9,756 nucleotides of DNA, taken from the NCBI GenBank assembly GCA_937895645.1, contig CALBKQ010000137.1:1-9756 (forward strand), written 5' to 3'. Position 1 is the stretch's first letter. Every line of letters starts with the position of its first letter. The translations under genes were made by a program, and so were the position numbers. Origin of the DNA: an uncultured Clostridia bacterium (GTDB taxonomy: Bacteria; Bacillota; Clostridia; Oscillospirales; Acutalibacteraceae). Of this stretch, positions 1-6,147 are shown in pieces. The notes under the pieces are model-generated. The model was not told the origin of the DNA, did not search any database, and worked only from the letters and a program-made list of their open reading frames with translations.

Positions 1-48
1 GGCACGCCGCCAGCGTTCGTCCTGAGCCAGGATCAAACTCTCTAAAAA
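1..48 (-). rRNA. rrs: 16S ribosomal RNA, 5' end only (partial)
   Basis: Read on the minus strand, the first bases contain AGAGTTTGATCCTGGCTCAG, the universal 16S 5' priming site, followed by GACGAACGCTGGCGGCGTGCC. That continuation is typical of Firmicutes. The mature 5' end is placed about eight bases before GAGTTTGATC by analogy with E. coli, so position 48 is approximate. Only about 48 of roughly 1500 bases are present and the gene runs off the left edge. Contigs often end inside rRNA genes because these are repeated, so the window edge may be an assembly break. Taxonomic inference from so short a stretch is limited to phylum or class. Confidence 0.97.
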
Positions 49-58
49 ATTGTATCTT

Positions 59-74
59 TACACCTTACGGCGTA
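59..74 (-). other. GNRA-tetraloop hairpin just upstream of 16S
   Basis: On the transcribed strand the sequence reads UACGCC-GUAA-GGUGUA. This is a six-pair stem (one G-U pair) closed by the GNRA loop GUAA. After a single C-A mismatch the helix can extend by about four more pairs. It ends about ten bases before the mature 16S 5' end, a position suited to guiding 5' maturation or early folding. The stem is read directly; the role is inferred. Confidence 0.5.
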
Positions 75-240
75 GAAATCATTTTCTAAAGTGCTTTTTA
101 GCTCTTTACTTCTTTTTAACTCAAACGCTATGCGTTTTGTTTAACTCTTTTGTTATCCAAAAGAATTACTGTTTCTTGTACTTCCATCAAGTATTTTCAT
201 ACTCTCATAGAAACTACAGGGTTCCTTTTTATCATCTCGT

Positions 241-262
241 CGTTGTTTAATTTTCAAGGTTC
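241..262 (-). promoter_or_regulatory. boxA-like rRNA antitermination element
   Basis: The minus strand reads GAACCTTGAAAATTAAACAA, close to the CTTTGAAAACTAAACA-type element in the 16S leader and spacer of Bacillus and Clostridia rRNA operons. In that family it is the NusB/NusE binding region used for antitermination and may overlap processing signals. It lies about 30 bases into the P2 transcript and about 190 bases before 16S. Recognition is by resemblance only. Confidence 0.5.
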
Positions 263-269
263 AGTCTGT

Positions 270-290
270 CCAACCCGATTTCGCGGGTGG
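270..290 (-). other. hairpin at the predicted 5' end of the P2 rRNA transcript
   Basis: CCCG (274-277) pairs with CGGG (284-287), and CCA (270-272) with TGG (288-290), leaving A273 bulged. The predicted P2 start site (about 288-291) would place this stem at the very 5' end of the RNA, where it could protect the precursor from 5' decay. There is no U-tract behind it, so it does not look like a terminator. Confidence 0.4.
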
Positions 291-296
291 AGTTTC

Positions 297-325
297 ATTG
301 TACCAAAACTCCGCGAGGTTGTCAA
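297..325 (-). promoter_or_regulatory. rrn promoter P2 (proximal)
   Basis: The minus strand has a perfect -35 box TTGACA (325-320), a 17-bp spacer and a -10 box TACAAT (302-297). This is a near-consensus housekeeping sigma promoter directed at the 16S gene about 240 bp downstream, with the start predicted near 290. The spacer is unusually GC-rich for this region. Confidence 0.88.
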
Positions 326-392
326 CAGTTTTTTTGAAACTTTTTTAAGTTTTTTTGCTGTTGAACTCTGCTCTCTCGCAGACAGCTTGCAT

Positions 393-421
393 ATAATACC
401 ACAACAAAAAGCACTTGTCAA
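393..421 (-). promoter_or_regulatory. rrn promoter P1 (distal)
   Basis: The minus strand has a perfect -35 box TTGACA (421-416), a 17-bp spacer and a -10 box TATTAT (398-393). The start is predicted near 386. Both this promoter and P2 carry GTTGACA and are preceded by A-tracts, giving the tandem arrangement usual for growth-rate-controlled rrn operons. Confidence 0.88.
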
Positions 422-465
422 CAACTTTTTTGAATTTTTTTGAAAAAATTTTCAAAAAATTTTTG
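422..465 (-). promoter_or_regulatory. A/T-tract UP-element-like region upstream of rrn P1
   Basis: Immediately upstream of the P1 -35 box lies a stretch of alternating A-runs and T-runs (for example AAAAATTTTTTGAAAA on the minus strand) with hardly any G or C. Such tracts upstream of rRNA promoters act as UP elements contacting the RNA polymerase alpha C-terminal domain. A shorter A-tract region (about 326-355) lies upstream of P2. The assignment rests on composition and position. Confidence 0.5.
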
Positions 466-511
466 GCACAGTATATATTGTATATAATACGCATTTTTAC
501 CACAATTAATC

Positions 512-539
512 TTGTTTTTTGAATAAAAAATCCTATAAA
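512..539 (+). promoter_or_regulatory. candidate sleB promoter
   Basis: TTGTTT (512-517) and TATAAA (534-539) are separated by 16 bp and would start transcription near 546, about 37 bases before the chosen ATG. Alternatives exist: TATAAT at 546-551 and at 483-488 have no well-spaced -35 box, and TGAATA (520-525) resembles a sigma-G -35, which would suit a forespore gene, but the matching -10 (546-552) is spaced too far. I cannot decide between these. Confidence 0.3.
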
Positions 540-582
540 GGAAAATATAATACCGAATAAAGCACTCGGAGTGATATATAAA

Positions 583-1287
583 ATGGACACAAAAAAAGAA
601 TTGCGAAGTAAAAAACAAGTATTGTGGCAAATAGTTGCCATTATTCTTGTAAATGTATTAGTGATTACAGCCATAGCGTACACATATGGTGAAAGTGCAC
701 AGACTTTATCTCAATTAGGCTCACGAGGTCAAGAAGTCAGACAAATTCAAAGTAAGTTGCGTGAACTCGGTTTATACTCAGGCTCTATTGACGGCATTTA
801 TGGAACAGCAACGCAAAAAGCAGTGCGACAATTCCAGAAAAATTGTGGACTTACCGTTGATGGTATTGCAGGGCGCAAAACTTTATTATATTTAGGGCTT
901 GGGTCAGGTGGAAGTTCTTCAACAGGAGGTTACAGTTCAAGTGATGTGTATCTTCTTGCACGAATCATTGGTGCAGAGGCACGAGGTGAGAGTTATGTAG
1001 GACAAGTTGCAGTGGGTGCGGTTGTATTGAACCGTGTAAGACATTCTTCTTTCCCTGACTCTATTGCCGGAGTTGTATATCAATCAGGCGCATTCTCGGC
1101 AGTACGAGACAGCAACTGGAATGTGCCACCAAATGACACTGCAAAGAAAGCAGCGCGAGATGCAATTAACGGTTGGGACCCGACGGGTGGCGCTATATAC
1201 TATTATAATCCTGCAAAAACAAGTAACCGTTGGATTAGAACACGACCGGTTGTAACAACGATTGGAAGGCATGTATTTTGTAAATAG
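583..1287 (+). CDS. sleB: SleB-like spore cortex-lytic enzyme / cell wall hydrolase
   Basis: Predicted 234-aa peptidoglycan hydrolase; SleB degrades spore cortex muramic-lactam peptidoglycan during germination. Residues 12-34 form one hydrophobic N-terminal segment (signal peptide or anchor) after a lysine-rich start. Residues 45-103 are a PG_binding_1 domain (LGSRGQEVRQIQSKL, DGIYGTATQKAV, DGIAG). A Ser/Gly linker (108-120) leads to the Hydrolase_2/SleB domain (121-234), with the AEARGE motif placing the expected catalytic Glu at 132, then YYYNPA and the family ending IGRHVFCK. The ATG at 583 is chosen because GGAGTG (568-573) sits 9 bases upstream; the in-frame GTG at 571 would overlap that site. 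The length is normal for the family. No ypeB partner is seen beside it, and a role in vegetative wall turnover cannot be excluded. It is transcribed away from the rRNA operon. Confidence 0.9.
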   Translation: MDTKKELRSKKQVLWQIVAIILVNVLVITAIAYTYGESAQTLSQLGSRGQEVRQIQSKLRELGLYSGSIDGIYGTATQKAVRQFQKNCGLTVDGIAGRKTLLYLGLGSGGSSSTGGYSSSDVYLLARIIGAEARGESYVGQVAVGAVVLNRVRHSSFPDSIAGVVYQSGAFSAVRDSNWNVPPNDTAKKAARDAINGWDPTGGAIYYYNPAKTSNRWIRTRPVVTTIGRHVFCK

Positions 1288-1320
1288 TGCAGAGTGCAGA
1301 ACGCAAAGTGCAAAGTGATA
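1286..1320 (+). repeat. 7-bp tandem repeat AGTGCAR overlapping the sleB stop
   Basis: Five consecutive 7-base units in exact phase: AGTGCAG, AGTGCAG, AACGCAA, AGTGCAA, AGTGATA. The first begins inside the sleB stop codon, and the third and fifth are degenerate. The array ends just before the terminator. It resembles short AGTGCA-type intergenic repeats in some Clostridia genomes, from memory rather than search. No coding or structural role is evident. Confidence 0.6.
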
Positions 1321-1324
1321 TAGC

Positions 1325-1356
1325 AAAACCCCATTCTCGTTTGAGAGTGGGGTTTT
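1325..1356. terminator. bidirectional intrinsic terminator between sleB and aroQ
   Basis: AAAACCCCATTCTC (1325-1338) pairs with GAGAGTGGGGTTTT (1343-1356) around the loop GTTT, with one G-T pair. The stem carries T-runs on both strands, so it can end transcription of sleB from the left and of the aro operon from the right. It begins three bases after the aroQ stop on the minus strand. Confidence 0.9.
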
Positions 1357-1359
1357 ATA

Positions 1360-1791
1360 TTATCTGTACTTGTTACAAAGATATTGCATTGCGAGATGAT
1401 AGCCCTCTAACCCTTTACCAATGATATGTTCTTCACAAGCCATACCTGCGTATGAGATTTGACGAAAATCTTCACGCTTAGTCACATCTGAAATATGAAC
1501 TTCAACTGCAGGAATACCCACAGATTTGAGAGCATCTAAAATCGCAACGCTTGTATGAGTGTAAGCGGCAGGGTTGATTACGATTCCATCAAAATTATTA
1601 TATGCTTCTTGGATTTTGTCAACTATTGCGCCCTCATGATTTGATTGAAAACACTCTACTTCACAATCCAATTCATTTGCCCAACTTTCAATATCGCAAA
1701 GCAAAGTTTCATAATTCTGGTTACCATAAATACCAGGCTCACGAATACCTAACATGTTTATGTTTGGTCCGTTAATTACAAGAATTTTCAT
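1360..1791 (-). CDS. aroQ: 3-dehydroquinate dehydratase, type II
   Basis: Cytosolic 143-aa enzyme that dehydrates 3-dehydroquinate to 3-dehydroshikimate, step three of the shikimate pathway. The length and motifs fit the type II (dodecameric) family: INGPNINMLGIREPGIYG supplies N12, R17 and the catalytic Y22; QSNHEG (50-54) forms the active-site wall; INPAAYTH gives N73 and H79; VEVHISD gives H99; and R110 follows. Each lies at the M. tuberculosis position minus about two. It starts with ATG at 1791, and its ATGA overlaps the TGA of the upstream aroE/aroK gene by four bases, suggesting translational coupling. GGAG (1806-1803), 11 bases upstream, lies inside that gene. It is the last gene of the operon, with a terminator directly behind it. 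Confidence 0.97.
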   Translation of the reverse strand: MKILVINGPNINMLGIREPGIYGNQNYETLLCDIESWANELDCEVECFQSNHEGAIVDKIQEAYNNFDGIVINPAAYTHTSVAILDALKSVGIPAVEVHISDVTKREDFRQISYAGMACEEHIIGKGLEGYHLAMQYLCNKYR

Positions 1792-3011
1792 AAAGATACT
1801 ATCTCCTTTACAATTCTGTTGGCCACTTCTTCTACTGTGCCATTACCGTCAACCTCGATGTCGGCAAACTGACGATAAAGTGGCATACGCTTTTCGTAAA
1901 GTGCTTTTACACCGTGCATTTGTGAAAGTGGTCTGCCATTGGTTGGGAGCAAATCCGCGTCACGATTGATAAACACTATAATTCCGTTTTGCTTTAAGGA
2001 ATTATAATTTTCAAGTCGTGTTACAACGCCCCCACCTGTTGCAATTATCTGGCTTTTTTCTTTACCCGCAATATTCACTGCAACATTTTCGCACCAACGA
2101 AAATAATCTTCGCCTTTTTCTGCAAAAATTTCAGGAATTGGCTTGTTCTCTGTATTCACAATCATTTCGTCAGTATCAACAAGGTCTTTTCTTAAAAGTT
2201 CCGAAAGTCGTTTGCCTATTGTTGATTTACCGCACCCCGCCATACCAATAAGAATGATATTGCACATTTGTAATGTAAGTGAGCGTTCAATCTGTTCACA
2301 GATTTCATTTTCTACTGTTGTATCAAAAAAGATTTCGTGTGCTTTTTTCGCCTGTGCTATAAGCATTGAAAGTCCTGCTGAAGACGGTATGTTTCTTTGT
2401 TCAGCATCTAAAATCAATCTTGTTTTAAGTGGGTTATAAACAACATCAAGCACACCCGAAAGATTTTTGAAACGGTCAAGGTCAACAAGAGTGTTGAGAT
2501 TGTCAGGGTACATTCCAACAGGGGTTGTGTTTACAATAATCTGGGCGTCAGTATGCTTTATATACATATTAACATAGTTGTCGTCACCATTTCGTGACAA
2601 AACTACGATTTCACTTGCACCCATATCGTGAAGTACCGCCTGTACTGTCAAGGACGCACCACCGCTACCTAACACAAGTGCTTTTTTGCCTTTAATACTG
2701 ATTTTTGACTTTTCGACCATATACTTAAAACCGAAATAATCAGTATTATCGCCATAAAGTTTCCCATCTTTTACTTTTACAGTATTGACTGCACCGATTT
2801 TCTGTGCCTCAGAGGAAATCACATCAAGATAAGGAATAACTGCTTTTTTATACGGTATTGTTACATTGATACCTTCAAAGTTATGCTCCTTCATAAAGGT
2901 ATCAAGATTTTCAGGTGCAACTTCAAAAAGGTGATAATCATTGTTACCTAATGCACTATGGATTTGTGGAGAGAAACTATGAGGCAAATGCTCACCTAAA
3001 AGTCCATACAT
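1788..3011 (-). CDS. aroE/aroK: Bifunctional shikimate dehydrogenase / shikimate kinase (AroE-AroK fusion)
   Basis: A 407-aa fusion catalysing two steps: NADPH reduction of 3-dehydroshikimate to shikimate, then ATP-dependent 3-phosphorylation. Residues 1-247 are AroE: SFSPQIHS (12-19) for shikimate binding, NVTIPYKK with catalytic K55, GAVNT and NTDYFGF with D91, the nucleotide-binding GSGGAS (115-120), and NTTPVGM. Residues 249-407 are AroK: Walker A GMAGCGKST (256-264), DTDE (279-282), FRWCE with R305, ATGGGVV, NGRPL with R360 in the lid, and KRMPLYR. No ribosome binding site is seen before M249 and the frame is continuous, so this is a real fusion. The start at 3011 has GGAGG (3026-3022) 10 bases upstream; an upstream in-frame start would overlap pheA and add 16 non-homologous residues. 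It begins two bases after the pheA stop. The NADP-specificity loop reads LSRNGDD rather than the usual NRT/NRS, so cofactor preference is uncertain. Confidence 0.95.
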   Translation of the reverse strand: MYGLLGEHLPHSFSPQIHSALGNNDYHLFEVAPENLDTFMKEHNFEGINVTIPYKKAVIPYLDVISSEAQKIGAVNTVKVKDGKLYGDNTDYFGFKYMVEKSKISIKGKKALVLGSGGASLTVQAVLHDMGASEIVVLSRNGDDNYVNMYIKHTDAQIIVNTTPVGMYPDNLNTLVDLDRFKNLSGVLDVVYNPLKTRLILDAEQRNIPSSAGLSMLIAQAKKAHEIFFDTTVENEICEQIERSLTLQMCNIILIGMAGCGKSTIGKRLSELLRKDLVDTDEMIVNTENKPIPEIFAEKGEDYFRWCENVAVNIAGKEKSQIIATGGGVVTRLENYNSLKQNGIIVFINRDADLLPTNGRPLSQMHGVKALYEKRMPLYRQFADIEVDGNGTVEEVANRIVKEIVSL

Positions 3012-3013
3012 TA

Positions 3014-4159
3014 TTACATTACCTCCGAATAACTGCCTAAATAGTGAAAATACTCGCACTCGTCTTTTAACTGCTCAAGAATTTCATAAAAAGCGTTATC
3101 GTAAACTGAAACTGACATATCGAAATAGAACATAAATTCAAAATCTTTATTCTGTATAGGTCTGCTTTCAATTTTTTGAACATTGATACCCAATGCGTAA
3201 AATCTTGCAAGAGTATGATAAAGTGAACCTGGGTGATGTGGCAAAGTAAGAACAAAGCTTGTTTTATCAGCACCCGGATAGATTTCTAAATCCTTTGAAA
3301 TGCAGATAAAACGAGTGTAGTTATTATCTTTATTCTGCACGTCGTCAGAAATTAGAGTCATACCGTACAAATCACGACAATTTTCTGACGAAATTGCCGC
3401 AACATCTGTGCGACCACTTTCCATAACCATTTTAGCCGCAACTGCAGTATTTTCACAAACTGTAACTTTAATATGACTGTGTTCACGCAAAAACTCACTG
3501 CATTGATTGATTGCTTGTTCATGGGAATAGATTTCTTTAATTCCGTCAAGGGTTGCGCCTTTATTACCTAAAAGACAATGATTTATTTTAAGGCGGATAC
3601 TTTTAACTACATAAAAGTTGTGTTCTGCCATCAAATCATATACGCCGTTAACACTACCTGCTGTGCTATTTTCTATTGGAAGCACACCGTATTTGCAAAG
3701 CCCTTTTTCAACTGCGTTTACAACATCATACCAAGTTTTGAAATATGAAACAGTCGGATATTTGAAAAGCTTTTCACAAGCAAGTCCTGAATATGCACCC
3801 TCAACTCCCTGGCACGCAACCATTGCTTTTGGGGGGAATAATTTTTGTGTATTTTCCACTGCTGACCTGATTTTTTCTGTCAACTCGCTATCAGTATTAA
3901 GATAACGGTGCTGATAAGAACGTGAAACGGTCATAATTGTATCATAAAGCACACGGGAATAAACCTCTAATTCCTCACCTGCCATATTGCTGATGCGGTC
4001 AAGAAGTTCACGCTCACGTTTACTATCAAGCACGGGAAGATTATTTTCTTTTTTATACTGAGCAACTGAAAGACAGGTTTCCATTCTGTCTTTCCAAAGC
4101 TCAATTATCTGATTATCTATATTATTTATTTTTTCTCTTATTACTGAAAGGTCTTCCAT
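3014..4159 (-). CDS. pheA: Bifunctional chorismate mutase / prephenate dehydratase (P-protein)
   Basis: A 381-aa enzyme converting chorismate to prephenate and then phenylpyruvate, committing flux to phenylalanine. Residues 1-88 are an AroQ-class chorismate mutase with R8, R25, K36, D45, R48 and E49, matching E. coli R11, R28, K39, D48, R51 and E52 with a constant offset. Residues 112-287 are the prephenate dehydratase domain: CQGVEGAYS, GVLPIENSTAGSV (158-170) and the catalytic-loop TRF (282-284). Residues 299-375 are an ACT domain with PGSLYHTL (310-317) and ESRP (331-334), the usual phenylalanine feedback site, so allosteric inhibition is expected. The start at 4159 has AAGGTGA (4170-4164), which overlaps the aroC stop codon. 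Its last codons carry the GGAGG used by aroE/aroK. The length is normal for the fused P-protein. Confidence 0.96.
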   Translation of the reverse strand: MEDLSVIREKINNIDNQIIELWKDRMETCLSVAQYKKENNLPVLDSKRERELLDRISNMAGEELEVYSRVLYDTIMTVSRSYQHRYLNTDSELTEKIRSAVENTQKLFPPKAMVACQGVEGAYSGLACEKLFKYPTVSYFKTWYDVVNAVEKGLCKYGVLPIENSTAGSVNGVYDLMAEHNFYVVKSIRLKINHCLLGNKGATLDGIKEIYSHEQAINQCSEFLREHSHIKVTVCENTAVAAKMVMESGRTDVAAISSENCRDLYGMTLISDDVQNKDNNYTRFICISKDLEIYPGADKTSFVLTLPHHPGSLYHTLARFYALGINVQKIESRPIQNKDFEFMFYFDMSVSVYDNAFYEILEQLKDECEYFHYLGSYSEVM

Positions 4160-4168
4160 AATATCACC

Positions 4169-5233
4169 TTATATAATTATGTCTAATAATGTAAAAGTCG
4201 TAACTGCCTCAATTACTGGAACAGCACGATGAACAATGCAAGGGTCATGTCTGCCTTTAATTTGCAATTTCTTTTCAGTTTTGTCCACAAGGCTTACGCT
4301 ATTCTGTTCTTTGTAGATTGATGGGGTAGGTTTGATTGCAGTCCTGAAAATAATAGGCATACCATTGGTAATTCCGCCATTGATTCCACCTGCATTGTTT
4401 GTTGCAGTTTTGATTTCACCATTAACTATGCAGAAATCATCGTTGTTTTCACTACCATAAAGGTCAGTAGCTTCAAACCCGTTGCCGAACTCAATGCCCT
4501 TAACTGCTGGAATTCCAAAAATATTTTTAGCAAGTTGGTTTTCAATACCGTCAAACATTGGGTCACCAAATCCTGCTTTAACACCTGTAACTGCGCACTC
4601 AATTACGCCACCGACAGAATCACCATTTTCACGCGCTTTTTCAATTTCTGCAATCATAAGTTTACCTTTTTCATCGTTGATTACAGGAAAATCTTTTGTT
4701 CGGGTATTCCATTCGCCCACATTTACAAAATCAATTTTATCGTCATATACATCTTTAATTTTCTGAATATGAGCCTGAATTTCTATACCCATATCTTCTA
4801 AAATCTGCATACACACTGCACCCGCAAAACAAAGTGGTGCTGTAAGACGACCTGAAAAATGACCGCCACCTGACACATCATTAAATCCGTTATAACGGAT
4901 ATTACCGCTAAAATCTGCGTGAGATGGTCTTGGTGTATCCATAATATTGCTATAATCTGCGGAATGCTGATTTGTATTTTTGATTACTGCGCAAAGTGGG
5001 GCACCACAAGTTACACCATTAACAAATCCTGAAATAATTTCAGGTGTGTCCGCTTCTTTTCTTCCAGTAGAAAGGGAGTTTTTGCCTGGCGCACGACGAG
5101 ACATAAATGCCATAACTTTTTCCATATCTATTTTTTTACCTGCAGGGAGTCCGTCAATCACGACACCTATACCATTAGAATGAGATTGACCGAAAACCGA
5201 TATTTTAATTTTATTTCCCGTCATTGATGACAT
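4169..5233 (-). CDS. aroC: Chorismate synthase
   Basis: A 354-aa FMN-dependent enzyme that eliminates phosphate from EPSP to give chorismate, the end of the shared pathway. Visible motifs: GNKIKISVFGQSHSNGIGVVIDGLPAG (6-32, canonical GxSHG region with H18), SRRAPG (45-50), RPSHADF (102-108, H106), SGGGHFSGRLTAP (121-133) and RHDPCIVHRAVPV near the C-terminus. The two histidines correspond to the catalytic pair of the family. The start is ATG 5233 because GGAGG (5246-5242) lies 8 bases upstream; the earlier in-frame ATG at 5239 is only 2 bases from that site, and MSS-x-x-GNK is the usual beginning. It overlaps the end of aroA by 23 bases and its stop overlaps the pheA ribosome binding site, so the operon is tightly coupled. 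GQSHS for GESHG and RPSHAD for RPGHAD are mild variants. Confidence 0.96.
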   Translation of the reverse strand: MSSMTGNKIKISVFGQSHSNGIGVVIDGLPAGKKIDMEKVMAFMSRRAPGKNSLSTGRKEADTPEIISGFVNGVTCGAPLCAVIKNTNQHSADYSNIMDTPRPSHADFSGNIRYNGFNDVSGGGHFSGRLTAPLCFAGAVCMQILEDMGIEIQAHIQKIKDVYDDKIDFVNVGEWNTRTKDFPVINDEKGKLMIAEIEKARENGDSVGGVIECAVTGVKAGFGDPMFDGIENQLAKNIFGIPAVKGIEFGNGFEATDLYGSENNDDFCIVNGEIKTATNNAGGINGGITNGMPIIFRTAIKPTPSIYKEQNSVSLVDKTEKKLQIKGRHDPCIVHRAVPVIEAVTTFTLLDIII

Positions 5234-6143
5234 TTGCATTCCCTCCTAAACTGTTAAAATCGTTAAAGAAATGTGGATAAGATTTTTCTACTGCTTTATA
5301 ATCCGTAATATCAACAGGCATTGAACATTCACTACTTAATATTGCTGCCGACATAACAATTCTGTGGTCGTTATAGCCCTCTACCACTCTGCCTATCAGT
5401 TCATTATCACTCCAGATAACAAGACCGTCATCAGTTTCACTTACTGCTGCACCAACCGTGTCGAGCATATTGAATACTGACTCTATACGGTCACTTTCTT
5501 TTATGCGAAGTCGACCTGCATTTATAATATGAGTTGCACCTTTTTCACAACAAGCTGCAAGTACTGAAATTATAGGCACTAAATCAGGAATATCACCCGC
5601 GTCAACAATTGTACCAAAAAGGCGATTTTTCTTAACGGTAATTTCTGTGCCATTAACAGTTACATCTGCCCCCATACGACGCAGTATTTCAATAATTTTC
5701 TTATCACCTTGTGGCGAGTTAATGTCAAGTCCTGCAACTGTTATTCCCTCTTTTGAGAGCGCCCCTGCACAAAGGAAAAATGCACCGTTTGACCAGTCAC
5801 CGTCAACAGTAATTTCAGTTGGCGAAATATATTTTTGATTTCCTTTTATTATATAAAGATTTTCTTGTTCTTCAATTTCAATTCCAAACTTGCGAAGTGC
5901 ACAAATTGTAATATTCAAATATGACCGTGACTCAACAGGTGGAATGAGACGGATTTTGCTATCACCATTGAGAATAGGCAGTGCAAAAAGCAACCCTGTA
6001 ATAAACTGTGAACTTATATTCCCTGCAATTTCATATTCCCCTGCTTGTAATTCACCCGTCAGATGAAGTGGAAACTCGCTACCCGTATGGAATGTTATAC
6101 CTTTTTTCTCCATTCCTTCTTTTAACGGAGAAATGACATCCAA
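5211..6143 (-). pseudogene. aroA: EPSP synthase, 5'-truncated at the junction
   Basis: 5-enolpyruvylshikimate-3-phosphate synthase joins shikimate-3-phosphate and phosphoenolpyruvate. About 310 of an expected 420-430 residues remain. Present: ISSQFITG (E. coli S169-S170-Q171), PDLVPIISVLAA (D313 region), RLRIKESDRIE (E341, R344), NDHRIVMSAA (R386) and VEKSYPHF (K411 region). Missing: the N-terminal part with the K22/S23/R27 sites, the GN(A/S)GT loop and the GDxxLxxRP segment, so the product as read here cannot be active. Homology seems to begin at LDVISPL, the segment that normally follows RP. Just upstream on the minus strand the frame reads ACT, then TAA at 6149-6147. The TTG at 6143 has no ribosome binding site and is not a real start. 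The coordinates are therefore those of a fragment; whether the gene is intact in the organism depends on whether the junction is an assembly artefact. It overlaps aroC. Confidence 0.9.
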
Positions 6144-6147
6144 AGTT
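6131..6147. other. Junction between two unrelated sequences
   Basis: aroA homology stops near 6140 on the minus strand and its frame is closed by TAA at 6149-6147. A different plus-strand protein begins at 6133. Gene content changes from a spore-forming Firmicute type to a diderm type with AsmA. The third-position and overall GC of the genes beyond 6600 is far lower than left of this point. No inverted repeats, target duplications, integrase or transposase remnants flank it. A chimeric contig is the simplest explanation; the exact base cannot be fixed because a short shared stretch may cover the join. Confidence 0.75.

Larger units (their letters stand above)
49..290 (-). other. pre-16S rRNA leader
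   Basis: This is the transcribed stretch between the inferred P2 start (about 290) and the mature 16S 5' end. It encodes no convincing protein; small reading frames here lack ribosome binding sites and cross structured RNA. It contains a hairpin at the predicted RNA 5' end (270-290), a boxA-like antitermination element (241-262), an inverted repeat AAACGC/GCGTTT (123-137) and a GNRA-capped hairpin next to the 16S start (59-74). Such leaders bind antitermination factors and form processing stems with sequence downstream of 16S, which lies outside this window, so the main RNase III stem cannot be checked. Confidence 0.75.

Noticed and set aside
571..582. GTG at 571 as the sleB start
   Set aside because: It overlaps its own candidate Shine-Dalgarno (GGAGTG, 568-573); ATG 583 has correct spacing and gives a normal SleB N-terminus.
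345..683. Minus-strand reading frame across the rrn promoters and the sleB start
   Set aside because: It lies over the tandem rrn promoters and antisense to sleB, with no ribosome binding site or recognisable protein.
2240..2290. Possible frameshift or gene boundary between AroE and AroK
   Set aside because: The frame is continuous, and no ribosome binding site precedes M249 (2267), so a fusion fits better.
2018..2439. Plus-strand reading frames opposite aroE/aroK
   Set aside because: They are antisense shadows of a clearly conserved gene and have no motifs of their own.
3012..3059. Upstream start of the aroE/aroK frame inside pheA
   Set aside because: The extra 16 residues have no AroE similarity, and the GGAGG at 3026-3022 fits ATG 3011.
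4482..4801. Plus-strand reading frames opposite aroC
   Set aside because: They are shadows of chorismate synthase, with low-complexity translations and no start signals.
5234..5239. ATG 5239 as the aroC start
   Set aside because: It is only two bases from GGAGG; ATG 5233 is eight bases away and begins MSS-x-x-GNK as expected for chorismate synthase.
6141..6143. TTG 6143 as a genuine start of a short EPSP synthase
   Set aside because: There is no ribosome binding site, the conserved N-terminal half is missing, and upstream sequence belongs to another gene; it is a truncation.
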